Positions 1-6,542 of a stretch of 16,912 nucleotides of DNA are shown one piece after another. Position 1 is the stretch's first letter. Each line of letters begins with the position of its first letter. The DNA is from Candidatus Rokuibacteriota bacterium (lineage in GTDB: Bacteria > Methylomirabilota > Methylomirabilia > Rokubacteriales > CSP1-6), in the NCBI GenBank assembly GCA_016201645.1, contig JACQCL010000108.1, positions 1-16,912 on the forward strand, read 5' to 3'. The notes under the pieces are model-generated. The model saw nothing but the letters and a program-made list of their open reading frames with translations. It had not been told where the DNA came from and ran no database searches. Both the position numbers and the translations under genes were made by a program.

Positions 1-370
1 ACTTCTCTTTGTCGATGTCCTCGGCCCCAAAGAGGGGATGCAACAGGATATCCGTGAGGAGATCCGCCGCCAGCGGGAGGTGTTCATCCAGGACGTTGAC
101 GAAGAAGCAGGTGTGCTCCTTGGCGGTGAAGGCGTCCATCTGGCCGCCCACCGAGTCCATCGTCCGGGCGATCTCCTCCGCGGTGCGGGATTCGGTCCCC
201 TTGAAGACGAGGTGCTCGATCAGGTGAGAGACGCCGCCGCGCCCCTCGGGCTCGTTCCGGGAGCCGGTGTCCACCCAGATGCCGACCGCGACCGAGCGGA
301 CGTGGGGCATCTGCTCCGTCACGACGCGGATCCCGTTCGGCAGAACGCTCTTCCTATACTCTTCGACCAC
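1..370 (-). CDS. M16 family zinc metallopeptidase, N-terminal part (cut by window edge)
   Basis: The first 123 residues of a processing-peptidase-like protein are visible; the rest lies beyond position 1. The inverted zinc-binding motif HLIEH (residues 49-53; His49 and His53 as zinc ligands, Glu52 as catalytic base in the family) sits in the family context GGVSHLIEHLVFKGT, and the N-terminal LPNGIRVVTEQ is the usual first beta strand. The further glutamate ligand expected downstream is not in the window. I place the start at the GTG at 370, preceded by GGAG (377-380) six bases upstream, ten bases after the pnp stop. M16 peptidases of this type are commonly encoded directly after rpsO-pnp and degrade or process peptides. 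The exact substrate and cellular location cannot be read from this fragment. Family call is confident; orthology to a named peptidase is not. Confidence 0.9.
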   Translation of the reverse strand, partial: MVEEYRKSVLPNGIRVVTEQMPHVRSVAVGIWVDTGSRNEPEGRGGVSHLIEHLVFKGTESRTAEEIARTMDSVGGQMDAFTAKEHTCFFVNVLDEHLPLAADLLTDILLHPLFGAEDIDKEK

Positions 371-380
371 CGCCTGCTCC

Positions 381-2498
381 TTACGGGTTCTTCCGCTTCT
401 CTTTGTCGGCGAGCGCCGGTTGATCCCGGAGGGCCATCTTCCGGGAGAGCCTGATCTTGCCGTTCGGATCCACCTCGATCACCTTCACGAGGACCTCGTC
501 CCCCTCGGCCAGCACGTCGGTCACCGCCTTAATGCGGCTCTCCGCGATCTGGGAAATGTGGAGGAGCCCTTCGGTTCCCGGGATCACCTCGACGAAGGCC
601 CCGAACTCGACGATCTTCTTGACCTTGCCGACGTAGATCCGGTCCAGCTCCACCTCCCGAACAATGTCCTGAATGATGGCGACAGCCTTCTGGACGGCGC
701 TCTGGTCGGCCGAGAACACCGTCACCCGCCCGTCGTCTTCCACGTCGATCTTGACCCCGGTCTGCTCCTGGATCCCCCGGATGACCTTGCCGCCCGGCCC
801 GATGACTTCGCGAATCTTCTCCGTCCGGATCCGGATCGTGACGAAGCGGGGCGCGTACGGAGAGAGCTCCGGCCGCGGCTTCTCGATCGTCTGTCGCATC
901 TTCTGGAGGACTTGCAGCCGGGCCTCACGGGACTGAGCCAGCGCTTTGCTCATGATGTCCGTGGAGACCCCCGCGATCTTGATATCCATCTGGAGCGCGG
1001 TGACGCCGGCTTCGGTCCCCGCAACTTTGAAGTCCATGTCTCCGTAATGATCTTCGGCCCCCAGGATGTCCGTGAGGATCGCCACCCGGTCCCCCTCCTT
1101 GATCAACCCCATGGCGATCCCCGCGACCGGCGCCCGCAGCGGCACGCCGGCGTCCATGAGGCTGAGGCTGGCGCCGCACACGGTCGCCATGGAGGAAGAG
1201 CCGTTGGACTCCAGGATGTCGGAGACCACCCGGATCGTGTAGGGGAACGCCTCCTTGGAAGGCAGCACCACCTCGACCGCGCGCTCGGCAAGGGCGCCAT
1301 GGCCGATCTCCCGCCTGCCGGGACCCCCGAAGCGCCTGACCTCGCCCACGGAAAAGGACGGGAAGTTGTAGTGGAGCATGAAGTGGCGGAAGGATTCGCC
1401 GGTCAGGTCCTCGATCTTCTGCTCGTCCTCCTTGGTTCCAAGGGTCACGGCCACGAGGGCCTGGGTCTCCCCCCGGGTGAAAAGCGCCGAGCCGTGGGCC
1501 CGCGGGAGGAAGCCCACTTCTGAGGTGATCGGACGGGTCTCGTCCACCTTCCGGCCGTCCACCCTCACTCCCTTGTCCAGGACCATCCGGCGGACCTCGG
1601 CCTTCTCGACCTTTTCGAAGGCCTCCCGGGCCAGCCCCTTTCGGGCCGGGTCCGATCCCAGAGCCTGGAACACTTCCTCGAAAATCTGGTTCATGGCGTG
1701 CGCCCGCGCCTGCTTTTCGTGGATGGCAAGCGCCTGGGTGATCTTCGCTGTCGCGAGCTCACGGATGCGGGACTCGAGGGCGGGATCCTCCCCCGCCTGA
1801 GGATCCAGAGGCCAGGCCGGCTTCCCCGCCACCGCGCGCAGCTCCTTCTGGATCTTCGCCAGCGCACGGCACTGCTCGTGACCGAGGGCGATGGCCTTCA
1901 CCATCATCTCCTCCGACACTTCCTTGGCCCCCGCCTCCACCATGAGCACGGCCTCTTCGGTCCCCGCGATGACCAAATCGAGGGACGAGACGGCCCGTTG
2001 CCCCTCAGTCGGGTTGGCCACCAGCCGGCCATCCACGAGGCCCACCCTGACCGCCCCCACGGGCCCGTTGAACGGAATGCCCGAGACCATCAACGCCGCC
2101 GAGGAGCCCACCACGGCCAGGACGTCGGGATCGTTTTCCTGATCGCCCGAGATCGCGAGATCGAGGATCTGGACCTCGTGCGTGAAGGACTTCGGAAAGA
2201 GCGGGCGGAGCGGGCGGTCGATGAGGCGGGAGGTCAGGATCTCCTTCTCCACGGGCCGCCCTTCCCGCTTGAAGAACCCGCCGGGGATGCGGCCACCCGC
2301 GTAGGCGCGCTCCCGGTAGTCAACAGTGAGCGGAAAGAAATCGACCCCCTCGAGGGGGGTCTTGGTTGCCACCACGGTGGCAAGCACGACTGTCCCGCCG
2401 TATCGTACCATCACGGCGCCGTCAGCCTGCCTGGCGACACGCCCGGTCTCCAGGGAGAGGGTCCTGCCACCGATCTCGATTTCAGTCGAATGCGCCAT
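381..2498 (-). CDS. pnp: Polyribonucleotide nucleotidyltransferase (PNPase)
   Basis: The 705-residue protein has the full PNPase layout and normal length. It has a first RNase PH domain (about 12-143, with FFKREGRP at 75-82), an all-helical linker (about 235-310), and a second catalytic RNase PH domain (about 320-455, with GGPGRREIGHGALAERAV). The catalytic acidic cluster is AEDHYGDMDF (Asp483, Asp489). A KH domain (about 552-610, GPGG loop at 567-570) and an S1 domain (about 620-686) follow. The enzyme degrades RNA 3' to 5' using phosphate, releasing nucleoside diphosphates, usually as a trimer in the degradosome. The ATG at 2498 has AGGAGG about 12 bases upstream, a slightly long spacing. 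It lies 99 bases after rpsO, the usual neighbour. Nothing suggests decay. Confidence 0.97.
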   Translation of the reverse strand: MAHSTEIEIGGRTLSLETGRVARQADGAVMVRYGGTVVLATVVATKTPLEGVDFFPLTVDYRERAYAGGRIPGGFFKREGRPVEKEILTSRLIDRPLRPLFPKSFTHEVQILDLAISGDQENDPDVLAVVGSSAALMVSGIPFNGPVGAVRVGLVDGRLVANPTEGQRAVSSLDLVIAGTEEAVLMVEAGAKEVSEEMMVKAIALGHEQCRALAKIQKELRAVAGKPAWPLDPQAGEDPALESRIRELATAKITQALAIHEKQARAHAMNQIFEEVFQALGSDPARKGLAREAFEKVEKAEVRRMVLDKGVRVDGRKVDETRPITSEVGFLPRAHGSALFTRGETQALVAVTLGTKEDEQKIEDLTGESFRHFMLHYNFPSFSVGEVRRFGGPGRREIGHGALAERAVEVVLPSKEAFPYTIRVVSDILESNGSSSMATVCGASLSLMDAGVPLRAPVAGIAMGLIKEGDRVAILTDILGAEDHYGDMDFKVAGTEAGVTALQMDIKIAGVSTDIMSKALAQSREARLQVLQKMRQTIEKPRPELSPYAPRFVTIRIRTEKIREVIGPGGKVIRGIQEQTGVKIDVEDDGRVTVFSADQSAVQKAVAIIQDIVREVELDRIYVGKVKKIVEFGAFVEVIPGTEGLLHISQIAESRIKAVTDVLAEGDEVLVKVIEVDPNGKIRLSRKMALRDQPALADKEKRKNP

Positions 2499-2557
2499 AT
2501 GTGCGTTGTGCCTCCTGCTTCAGGGGGGACTGGGGACGCGGAATAGAGGAGGGGGAA

Positions 2558-2594
2558 CGGCCAGTGTGCTCGGCGCGGATACCCTCCCTGGCCG
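2558..2594 (-). other. Inverted repeat between rpsO and pnp
   Basis: Two 7-base arms, cggccag (2558-2564) and ctggccg (2588-2594), form a perfect inverted repeat with a 23-base loop just after the rpsO stop. There is no T-run after it on the minus strand, so it is not a convincing intrinsic terminator. A processing or stability hairpin in the rpsO-pnp mRNA is possible by analogy with other bacteria, but chance pairing in GC-rich DNA is also possible. Confidence 0.25.
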
Positions 2595-2597
2595 CCC

Positions 2598-2867
2598 TCA
2601 CCCGCGGATCCCGAGCTTTTCGGTCAGGGCCCGGAACCGCTCCGCATCCTTCTTGCGTAGATATTCCAGAAGACTGCGGCGCTTCCCGATGAGCCTCAGA
2701 AGGCCCCGCCGAGAGTGGTGATCCTTCACGTAGAGCTTGAAGTGATCGCTGAGACCGTTGATGCGCTCCGACAGGAGCGCGATCTGGACTTCCGGGGAGC
2801 CAGTGTCCCCTTCGTGGATGCGGAACTGTTCGATGAGGCTTTTCTTCCTTTCAACACTGACGGCCAT
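2598..2867 (-). CDS. rpsO: 30S ribosomal protein S15
   Basis: Translates to 89 residues, the standard S15 length, beginning [15 protein letters not shown] and containing the family signature region [38 protein letters not shown] and [12 protein letters not shown]15 binds the central domain of 16S rRNA early in 30S assembly. The frame is open for 20 more codons upstream, but the ATG at 2867 matches the universal S15 N-terminus and has AGGGAG about eight bases upstream. A 141-base gap separates it from ribF and holds a possible promoter and leader hairpin (see separate entries). pnp follows after 97 bases. Confidence 0.98.
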   Translation of the reverse strand: MAVSVERKKSLIEQFRIHEGDTGSPEVQIALLSERINGLSDHFKLYVKDHHSRRGLLRLIGKRRSLLEYLRKKDAERFRALTEKLGIRG

Positions 2868-2869
2868 CA

Positions 2870-2919
2870 GAAGGCTCCCTCGGAGGCCCCGCCCCCAATC
2901 GCCACACCCCTGAGCCTTC
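2870..2919 (-). promoter_or_regulatory. Candidate rpsO leader hairpin overlapping the ribosome binding site
   Basis: On the minus strand GAAGGCTC (2919-2912) is perfectly complementary to GAGCCTTC (2877-2870), which ends two bases before the rpsO ATG and includes the 3' end of its Shine-Dalgarno AGGGAG. The arms are separated by 34 bases. Folding would hide the ribosome binding site. S15 is known to repress its own translation through leader RNA structures that differ between lineages, so this is a reasonable candidate. Regulation itself is inference. Confidence 0.35.
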
Positions 2920-2973
2920 GCCCGCATGGGGTGGGTTCCAAAAACGCTGTGCTTCCAACGAATTACGACACCG

Positions 2974-3002
2974 AGCGTACCACAGGCGAAACCGGAAGTA
3001 AA
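2974..3002 (-). promoter_or_regulatory. Possible sigma70-type promoter upstream of rpsO
   Basis: In the locally AT-richer ribF-rpsO gap the minus strand reads TTTACT (3002-2997), a 17-base spacer and TACGCT (2979-2974). These match TTGACA at 4 of 6 and TATAAT at 3 of 6. Transcription from here would give a leader of about 100 bases before rpsO. This is a weak call; the gap is the only sizeable break in the left half of the cluster, which is the main reason to list it. Confidence 0.25.
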
Positions 3003-3008
3003 GGCGAA

Positions 3009-3947
3009 TCAGGAGCGCGAAGGCGGTTCGCCCAAGAGCTCTGCGGCTCTGGCGACATCGAGCGCCACCTGAGCCCGGAGCGCCTCCACATTGGGGAATT
3101 TTTGCTCAGCTCTGATCCGCTCGAGGAAGGCCAAGGTCAGGATCTTGTCGTACAAATTATCCGAGAATTCGAGCAGATAAGCTTCCACCCAGAACTCCCC
3201 TTCCCCGAAGGTTGGGCGGACCCCGACATTCACCACGGCGCCCGCCTCACGCTCGGCCCAGCTGGCCCGTGCGGCGTAGACGCCCGGGGCCAGGATCAGC
3301 TCGTGCTCCGGCTTGAGGTTCGCGGTGGGGAAACCAAGCTGCCGGCCGCGACCTTTCCCCCGGAGGACGCGCCCCCGAACCGTGTAGGGGTGGCCCAGGA
3401 ATTTGCGGGCGCGCGCGACATCCCCTTGAGCCAGGGCCTGGCGAATCGCGGAAGAGGACACCACGACCCCTTCCACCGACAAGGGCGGCATCACGTGGGC
3501 GACGAACCCGTACGTGGGGGCCAGCTCAGCCAGCAGCCGGGCATCCCCCCGAGCGCCGTGGCCGAACCTGTGGTTGAATCCCACTACCACCTCCCGGGCC
3601 CTGAGCCGCCCACACAGCACGTCTCGCACAAAGGCCTCGGGCTCGATCAGAGAGAATTCCCGCGTGAACGGGATGATGACCGTGGCGTCCACCCCGTATC
3701 CCGCGATTCGCTCGAGGTTCTCGGCAAGCTCCGTGATCCGGCCCGGCGCCCGGTCGGGCTGGAGGATGACCAACGGATGCGGGTCGAAGGTGCAGGCCAA
3801 CGCTCTCAGTCCAAGGGATCGCGCCCGCTCCACGGCGGTGGCGAGGATCTTCTGATGGGCGAGATGAATCCCGTCAAAGGCCCCGAGGGCCACGACAGTG
3901 CGAGGACTGTCAGGCGGGTAGGACTCGAGGCCGCGGACGATCTCCAT
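3009..3947 (-). CDS. ribF: Bifunctional riboflavin kinase / FAD synthetase
   Basis: The 312-residue protein converts riboflavin to FMN and then FAD. The N-terminal FAD synthetase (nucleotidyltransferase) domain spans about 1-180, with LGAFDGIHLAHQ at 21-32 and SSSAIRQAL at 164-172. The C-terminal riboflavin kinase domain spans about 186-305, with GRQLGFPTANL at 201-211 and VNVGVRPTFGE at 240-249. The nucleotide-binding motif reads HLAH instead of the usual H-x-G-H, a mild Gly-to-Ala change. The start MEIVRGL aligns with the usual RibF N-terminus and lies inside truB: the two genes overlap by 38 bases (3910-3947), with no strong Shine-Dalgarno visible. Translation is therefore probably coupled to truB. 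The truB-ribF-rpsO order is widespread. Confidence 0.95.
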   Translation of the reverse strand: MEIVRGLESYPPDSPRTVVALGAFDGIHLAHQKILATAVERARSLGLRALACTFDPHPLVILQPDRAPGRITELAENLERIAGYGVDATVIIPFTREFSLIEPEAFVRDVLCGRLRAREVVVGFNHRFGHGARGDARLLAELAPTYGFVAHVMPPLSVEGVVVSSSAIRQALAQGDVARARKFLGHPYTVRGRVLRGKGRGRQLGFPTANLKPEHELILAPGVYAARASWAEREAGAVVNVGVRPTFGEGEFWVEAYLLEFSDNLYDKILTLAFLERIRAEQKFPNVEALRAQVALDVARAAELLGEPPSRS

Positions 3948-4830
3948 GCAGTATCCGTTCGGGCTTCACCACCCCCCCGCCCTCCACCACCCGCCCCACC
4001 CCGAGAAACTCCCCCGCCGTGTACAGGCGGACGTCCCCTCGCGCGTCGAGAGCCGCGGGGGGCAGCGGGACGGCGCGTCCGTGGAGGAGGGCCTCGCTCT
4101 CCGCTGGCTCCAGTGTGACCGACGGCCGATGGGCAAGGGCGCTGTCCGTCGGCAGGAGATGATCCCAGACAAACGCCCCGTCGCGAGCGTCGGAGAGGCG
4201 CGACCACGGGAGCGCACTCTCCAGGGTGTACGGCCCCACCCGGGTCCGGATCAACCGCTCGAGCGCGGCGCCGGGGCCAAGGGCTTGCCCCAGGTCGGCA
4301 GAGAGTGTCCGGACGTAGGTCCCCCTGCCGCAGACAATCCGGAGCGTGAACGAGGGGAGCGCCACCGATTCGAGGCAAAGGGCGCGAACGCTGACTTCTC
4401 GGGGCTCCCGCTCCACCTCCATTCCTCGACGCGCCAGCTCGTACAGCCGCCGGCCATCGTGATGGAGCGCCGAGAACATCGGTGGAACCTGGCGGATAGT
4501 TCCCACAAAGGGAGCCAGGGCGCTCCGAATCTCCTCGGCGGTCAAAGGGGGGACGGGAGCGGTCCTCAAAACGACGCCCGTGAGATCCTGGGTATCCGTC
4601 ACGATCCCCAGACGGACGGTGGCGACGTACTCCTTGTCGTGATCCACGAGGTAGGGCGTCAGCTTGGTCGCCTCGTTGATGAGAACGACAAGCACGCCGG
4701 TGGCCTCGGGGTCGAGCGTGCCGCCATGGCCGACCTTCCCGGCGCGCAGCAGTCGCCGGAGGTGGGCCACCACCTGGAACGAAGTGACCCCCGCGCCCTT
4801 GTCAACGACCAGGATGCCTGACCGGCCCAC
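3910..4830 (-). CDS. truB: tRNA pseudouridine-55 synthase
   Basis: The 306-residue protein converts U55 in the T-loop of tRNAs to pseudouridine. The catalytic motif is HGGTLDPEATGVLVV with nucleophile Asp40, preceded by ILVVDKGAGVTSFQVV, where the family usually has DKPxG (Pro replaced by Gly). Further conserved stretches are DKEYVATVRLGIVTDTQD, RQVPPMFSALHHDGRRLYE and CGRGTYVRTLSADLG. The C-terminal part (about 240-300) looks like the PUA-type extension. The start is a GTG at 4830 with GGGGA just upstream, nine bases after the nrnA stop. The 3' end overlaps ribF by 38 bases. Confidence 0.96.
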   Translation of the reverse strand: MGRSGILVVDKGAGVTSFQVVAHLRRLLRAGKVGHGGTLDPEATGVLVVLINEATKLTPYLVDHDKEYVATVRLGIVTDTQDLTGVVLRTAPVPPLTAEEIRSALAPFVGTIRQVPPMFSALHHDGRRLYELARRGMEVEREPREVSVRALCLESVALPSFTLRIVCGRGTYVRTLSADLGQALGPGAALERLIRTRVGPYTLESALPWSRLSDARDGAFVWDHLLPTDSALAHRPSVTLEPAESEALLHGRAVPLPPAALDARGDVRLYTAGEFLGVGRVVEGGGVVKPERILHGDRPRPRVLPA

Positions 4831-4839
4831 GCCGGTCCC

Positions 4840-5826
4840 CTACCGCTTCCCTAAGGCGTCGGCCACGGCTCGTAGGAGCGCGTCACGTGCCTCGCTCAGA
4901 CTCCCCAAGATGGTGCAGCCGGCGGCATTCGCGTGCCCGCCGCCGCCGAAGGCCGCCGCGATCTTCCCCACGTTGACCTCGCCCTTGGCGCGCAGGCTCA
5001 CCTTCACGCGGCCGGCGCCGACTTCGCGGAGCAGGAAAGCCGCTTTCACGCTCGCAATGGAACGGGGATAGGTCACAAGATCCTCCGCCTCCAGGAAGGA
5101 CTCAGGCACGCTCCCGTGGGGCAGGAGGAGCCAGGCCACCTGACCGTCGGGACTCACCTCCACGCGACCGAGCAGGTCTGCCAGCCGTCGCAGGTCTTCG
5201 ACCCGCCGGCCCTCGTAGAGCGCCCCGGCCACCGCGGCGGGGCGCGCGCCCTGGGCGACGAGGTCGGCCGCGATCCTAAGGGTCCGCGCGGTCGTGTTCG
5301 AATAGCGGAAGGACCCCGTATCGGTGTGGAGCGCGGTGAACAGATTCGTGGCAATCTCCGCGGTCACCTTGAAGCCGAGGGCTGGGATAAGGTCATAGAC
5401 CATCTCCCCGGTGGCCGACGCCTCCGGCTCGATCCAATTCACGGTGCCGTACCCTTTGTTGTCCGGGTGATGGTCAATGTTCACGACAGAGGTCGTCGCC
5501 CCCCGGACGCCCTCGAGCAGGCCCCCGGTCCGCGACGGGTCTGGGCAGTCCACCAGAATCACGACGTCGAACGACCCCGTGGCCACCTCCCACCGCTCTA
5601 CCAGCGCGGCGCCAGGCAGGAAGCGGAACACATCCGGGACGGGATGGGGCCCGGCCAGAGTGACCGGCGTGCCGGCGTTGGCGAGGGCCAGACCCAAGCC
5701 GATCTGCGACCCCAGCAGGTCACCGTCGGGCTGCACCGTCCCCAAGAGCAGCACCCTCCCGCGCGGACGGGAGAGGAGCTTGACAAGCTCCCGGGGAACC
5801 CGCAGACCCTCTTCAGGCCTCCCCAC
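4840..5826 (-). CDS. nrnA: NrnA-type DHH phosphoesterase (oligoribonuclease / pAp phosphatase)
   Basis: The 328-residue protein belongs to the DHH/DHHA1 family that degrades short oligonucleotides and, in some members, pAp or cyclic dinucleotides. Visible motifs are PDGD (33-36), VDCPD (92-96), the signature DHH (118-120) in NIDHHPDNKGYG, HTDTGSFRYSNTT (167-179), and the DHHA1 substrate loop AAFGGGGHANAAG (291-303). The first motif reads TVQPDGD where relatives have HxxPDxD, so the first metal-binding histidine is replaced by Thr30. The open frame runs on upstream inside rbfA, but that part is an out-of-frame shadow. I choose the GTG at 5826, which overlaps the rbfA end by 14 bases and has GAGGAGG about nine bases upstream. 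It sits between rbfA and truB, its common place. Confidence 0.93.
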   Translation of the reverse strand: MGRPEEGLRVPRELVKLLSRPRGRVLLLGTVQPDGDLLGSQIGLGLALANAGTPVTLAGPHPVPDVFRFLPGAALVERWEVATGSFDVVILVDCPDPSRTGGLLEGVRGATTSVVNIDHHPDNKGYGTVNWIEPEASATGEMVYDLIPALGFKVTAEIATNLFTALHTDTGSFRYSNTTARTLRIAADLVAQGARPAAVAGALYEGRRVEDLRRLADLLGRVEVSPDGQVAWLLLPHGSVPESFLEAEDLVTYPRSIASVKAAFLLREVGAGRVKVSLRAKGEVNVGKIAAAFGGGGHANAAGCTILGSLSEARDALLRAVADALGKR

Positions 5827-6181
5827 TCGGAGGCGCCTCCTCGGACCGGAGCTCGGCGAGCAGCTCCTGGATGTGGGCCGCATGGGCCATGGACCGGTCG
5901 GGGCGGAAGACGAGGGAGGGCGTGACCCGGAGGGAGAGATGCTGCCGGAGCCAATGATGAATGAACCCCTTGGCGCTTTCCAGGCCGGCGAGCGACGCCT
6001 TCCACTGCTCCTCGGACCCGAGGATGGAGACGTACACTTTCGCGACACGCAGATCCTTGCTCACCCCGACATCGGTCACCGTGACAAACCCGAGACGCGG
6101 GTCTTTCAGTTCGCGCTGGAGGACGCGAGAAATTTCCTCCTTGATCAACTGGTTCAACCGCTCGATCCGCTTCGTTTGCAC
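5813..6181 (-). CDS. rbfA: 30S ribosome-binding factor A
   Basis: The 122-residue protein is a small KH-fold maturation factor that binds the 30S subunit near the 5' end of 16S rRNA. The family pattern is clear: RIERLNQLIKEEISRVLQRE, DPRLGFVTVTDVGVSKDLR, AKVYVSIL, and the C-terminal LRVTPSLVFRPDRSMAHAAHI. The start is a GTG at 6181, one base after the upstream DUF503 stop, with GGAG inside the end of that gene, so translation is probably coupled. The 3' end overlaps nrnA by 14 bases. In the cluster it would have acted with RimP, which is broken here. Confidence 0.96.
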   Translation of the reverse strand: MQTKRIERLNQLIKEEISRVLQRELKDPRLGFVTVTDVGVSKDLRVAKVYVSILGSEEQWKASLAGLESAKGFIHHWLRQHLSLRVTPSLVFRPDRSMAHAAHIQELLAELRSEEAPPSGEA

Positions 6182-6182
6182 G

Positions 6183-6473
6183 TCACAGGATCTCCGTCTG
6201 GATGTCGATCACATGCCCGTCAACCAGCGACTCGATGAAATCGAGCGCTTTGGACACCACCTCGTTGGCGTGACGCGAATCCTGCGACACGCAGGCAACC
6301 GCCAGCGTCGCGCGCTGCCAGCTGTCGTGGTGGTTCACCTCGGCCACGGAGACCTCGAAGCGATGGCGCACCTTCTCCTTGACGCCTTTGAGGACGTGAC
6401 GCTTATCTTTCAGAGAACCGACGTCCGGCAGGTGCAGCTCCACCGTTCCCACAGCGACCCGTGCTCGACTCAC
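6183..6473 (-). CDS. ylxP: DUF503 family protein (YlxP-like)
   Basis: The 96-residue protein matches the small DUF503 family by VGTVELHLPDVGSLKDKRHV, followed by KEKVRHRFEVSVAEVNHHDSWQ and the alternating strand pattern to the end. The function is not established; in many bacteria the gene sits between infB and rbfA, as here, which suggests a link to ribosome maturation or translation. The start is a GTG at 6473 with GGAGGAG (6488-6482 on the minus strand) upstream. That site directly adjoins a hairpin repeat. A later in-frame GTG at codon 8 could also be used. The gene stops one base before rbfA starts. Confidence 0.88.
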   Translation of the reverse strand: MSRARVAVGTVELHLPDVGSLKDKRHVLKGVKEKVRHRFEVSVAEVNHHDSWQRATLAVACVSQDSRHANEVVSKALDFIESLVDGHVIDIQTEIL

Positions 6474-6488
6474 CGCGTCTTCTCCTCC

Positions 6489-6536
6489 CCCCTCACCCTG
6501 CCTCTCCCCACTGGGGAGAGGGGAAGAGGTGAGGGG
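6489..6536. repeat. Hairpin-forming intergenic palindrome between infB and ylxP
   Basis: A two-part palindrome fills most of the 69-base gap. The inner stem cctctcccc (6501-6509) pairs with ggggagagg (6513-6521) around a 3-base loop. The outer arms cccctcacc (6489-6497) and ggtgagggg (6528-6536) also pair over nine bases, with a small internal loop. There is no T-run, so it does not read as an intrinsic terminator. Its sequence resembles the dispersed 'CCTCACC...CTCTCCCC' palindromes scattered between genes in several high-GC bacteria; that resemblance is from memory. Its edge touches the Shine-Dalgarno of ylxP. Confidence 0.65.
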
Positions 6537-6542
6537 CGCATT

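Noticed and set aside
2868..2927. N-terminal extension of S15 starting at 2927
   Set aside because: S15 is 89 residues in most bacteria and begins at the ATG at 2867, which has its own Shine-Dalgarno. The upstream codons are leader sequence.
3852..3884. RibF nucleotide-binding motif HLAH instead of H-x-G-H as a sign of inactivity
   Set aside because: Gly to Ala is conservative, both histidines remain, and all other FAD synthetase and kinase motifs are intact.
5827..6048. N-terminal extension of NrnA upstream of 5826
   Set aside because: The extra residues are Ser/Arg/Pro-rich, overlap rbfA in another frame and match nothing in the family. The GTG at 5826 with its Shine-Dalgarno gives the expected length.
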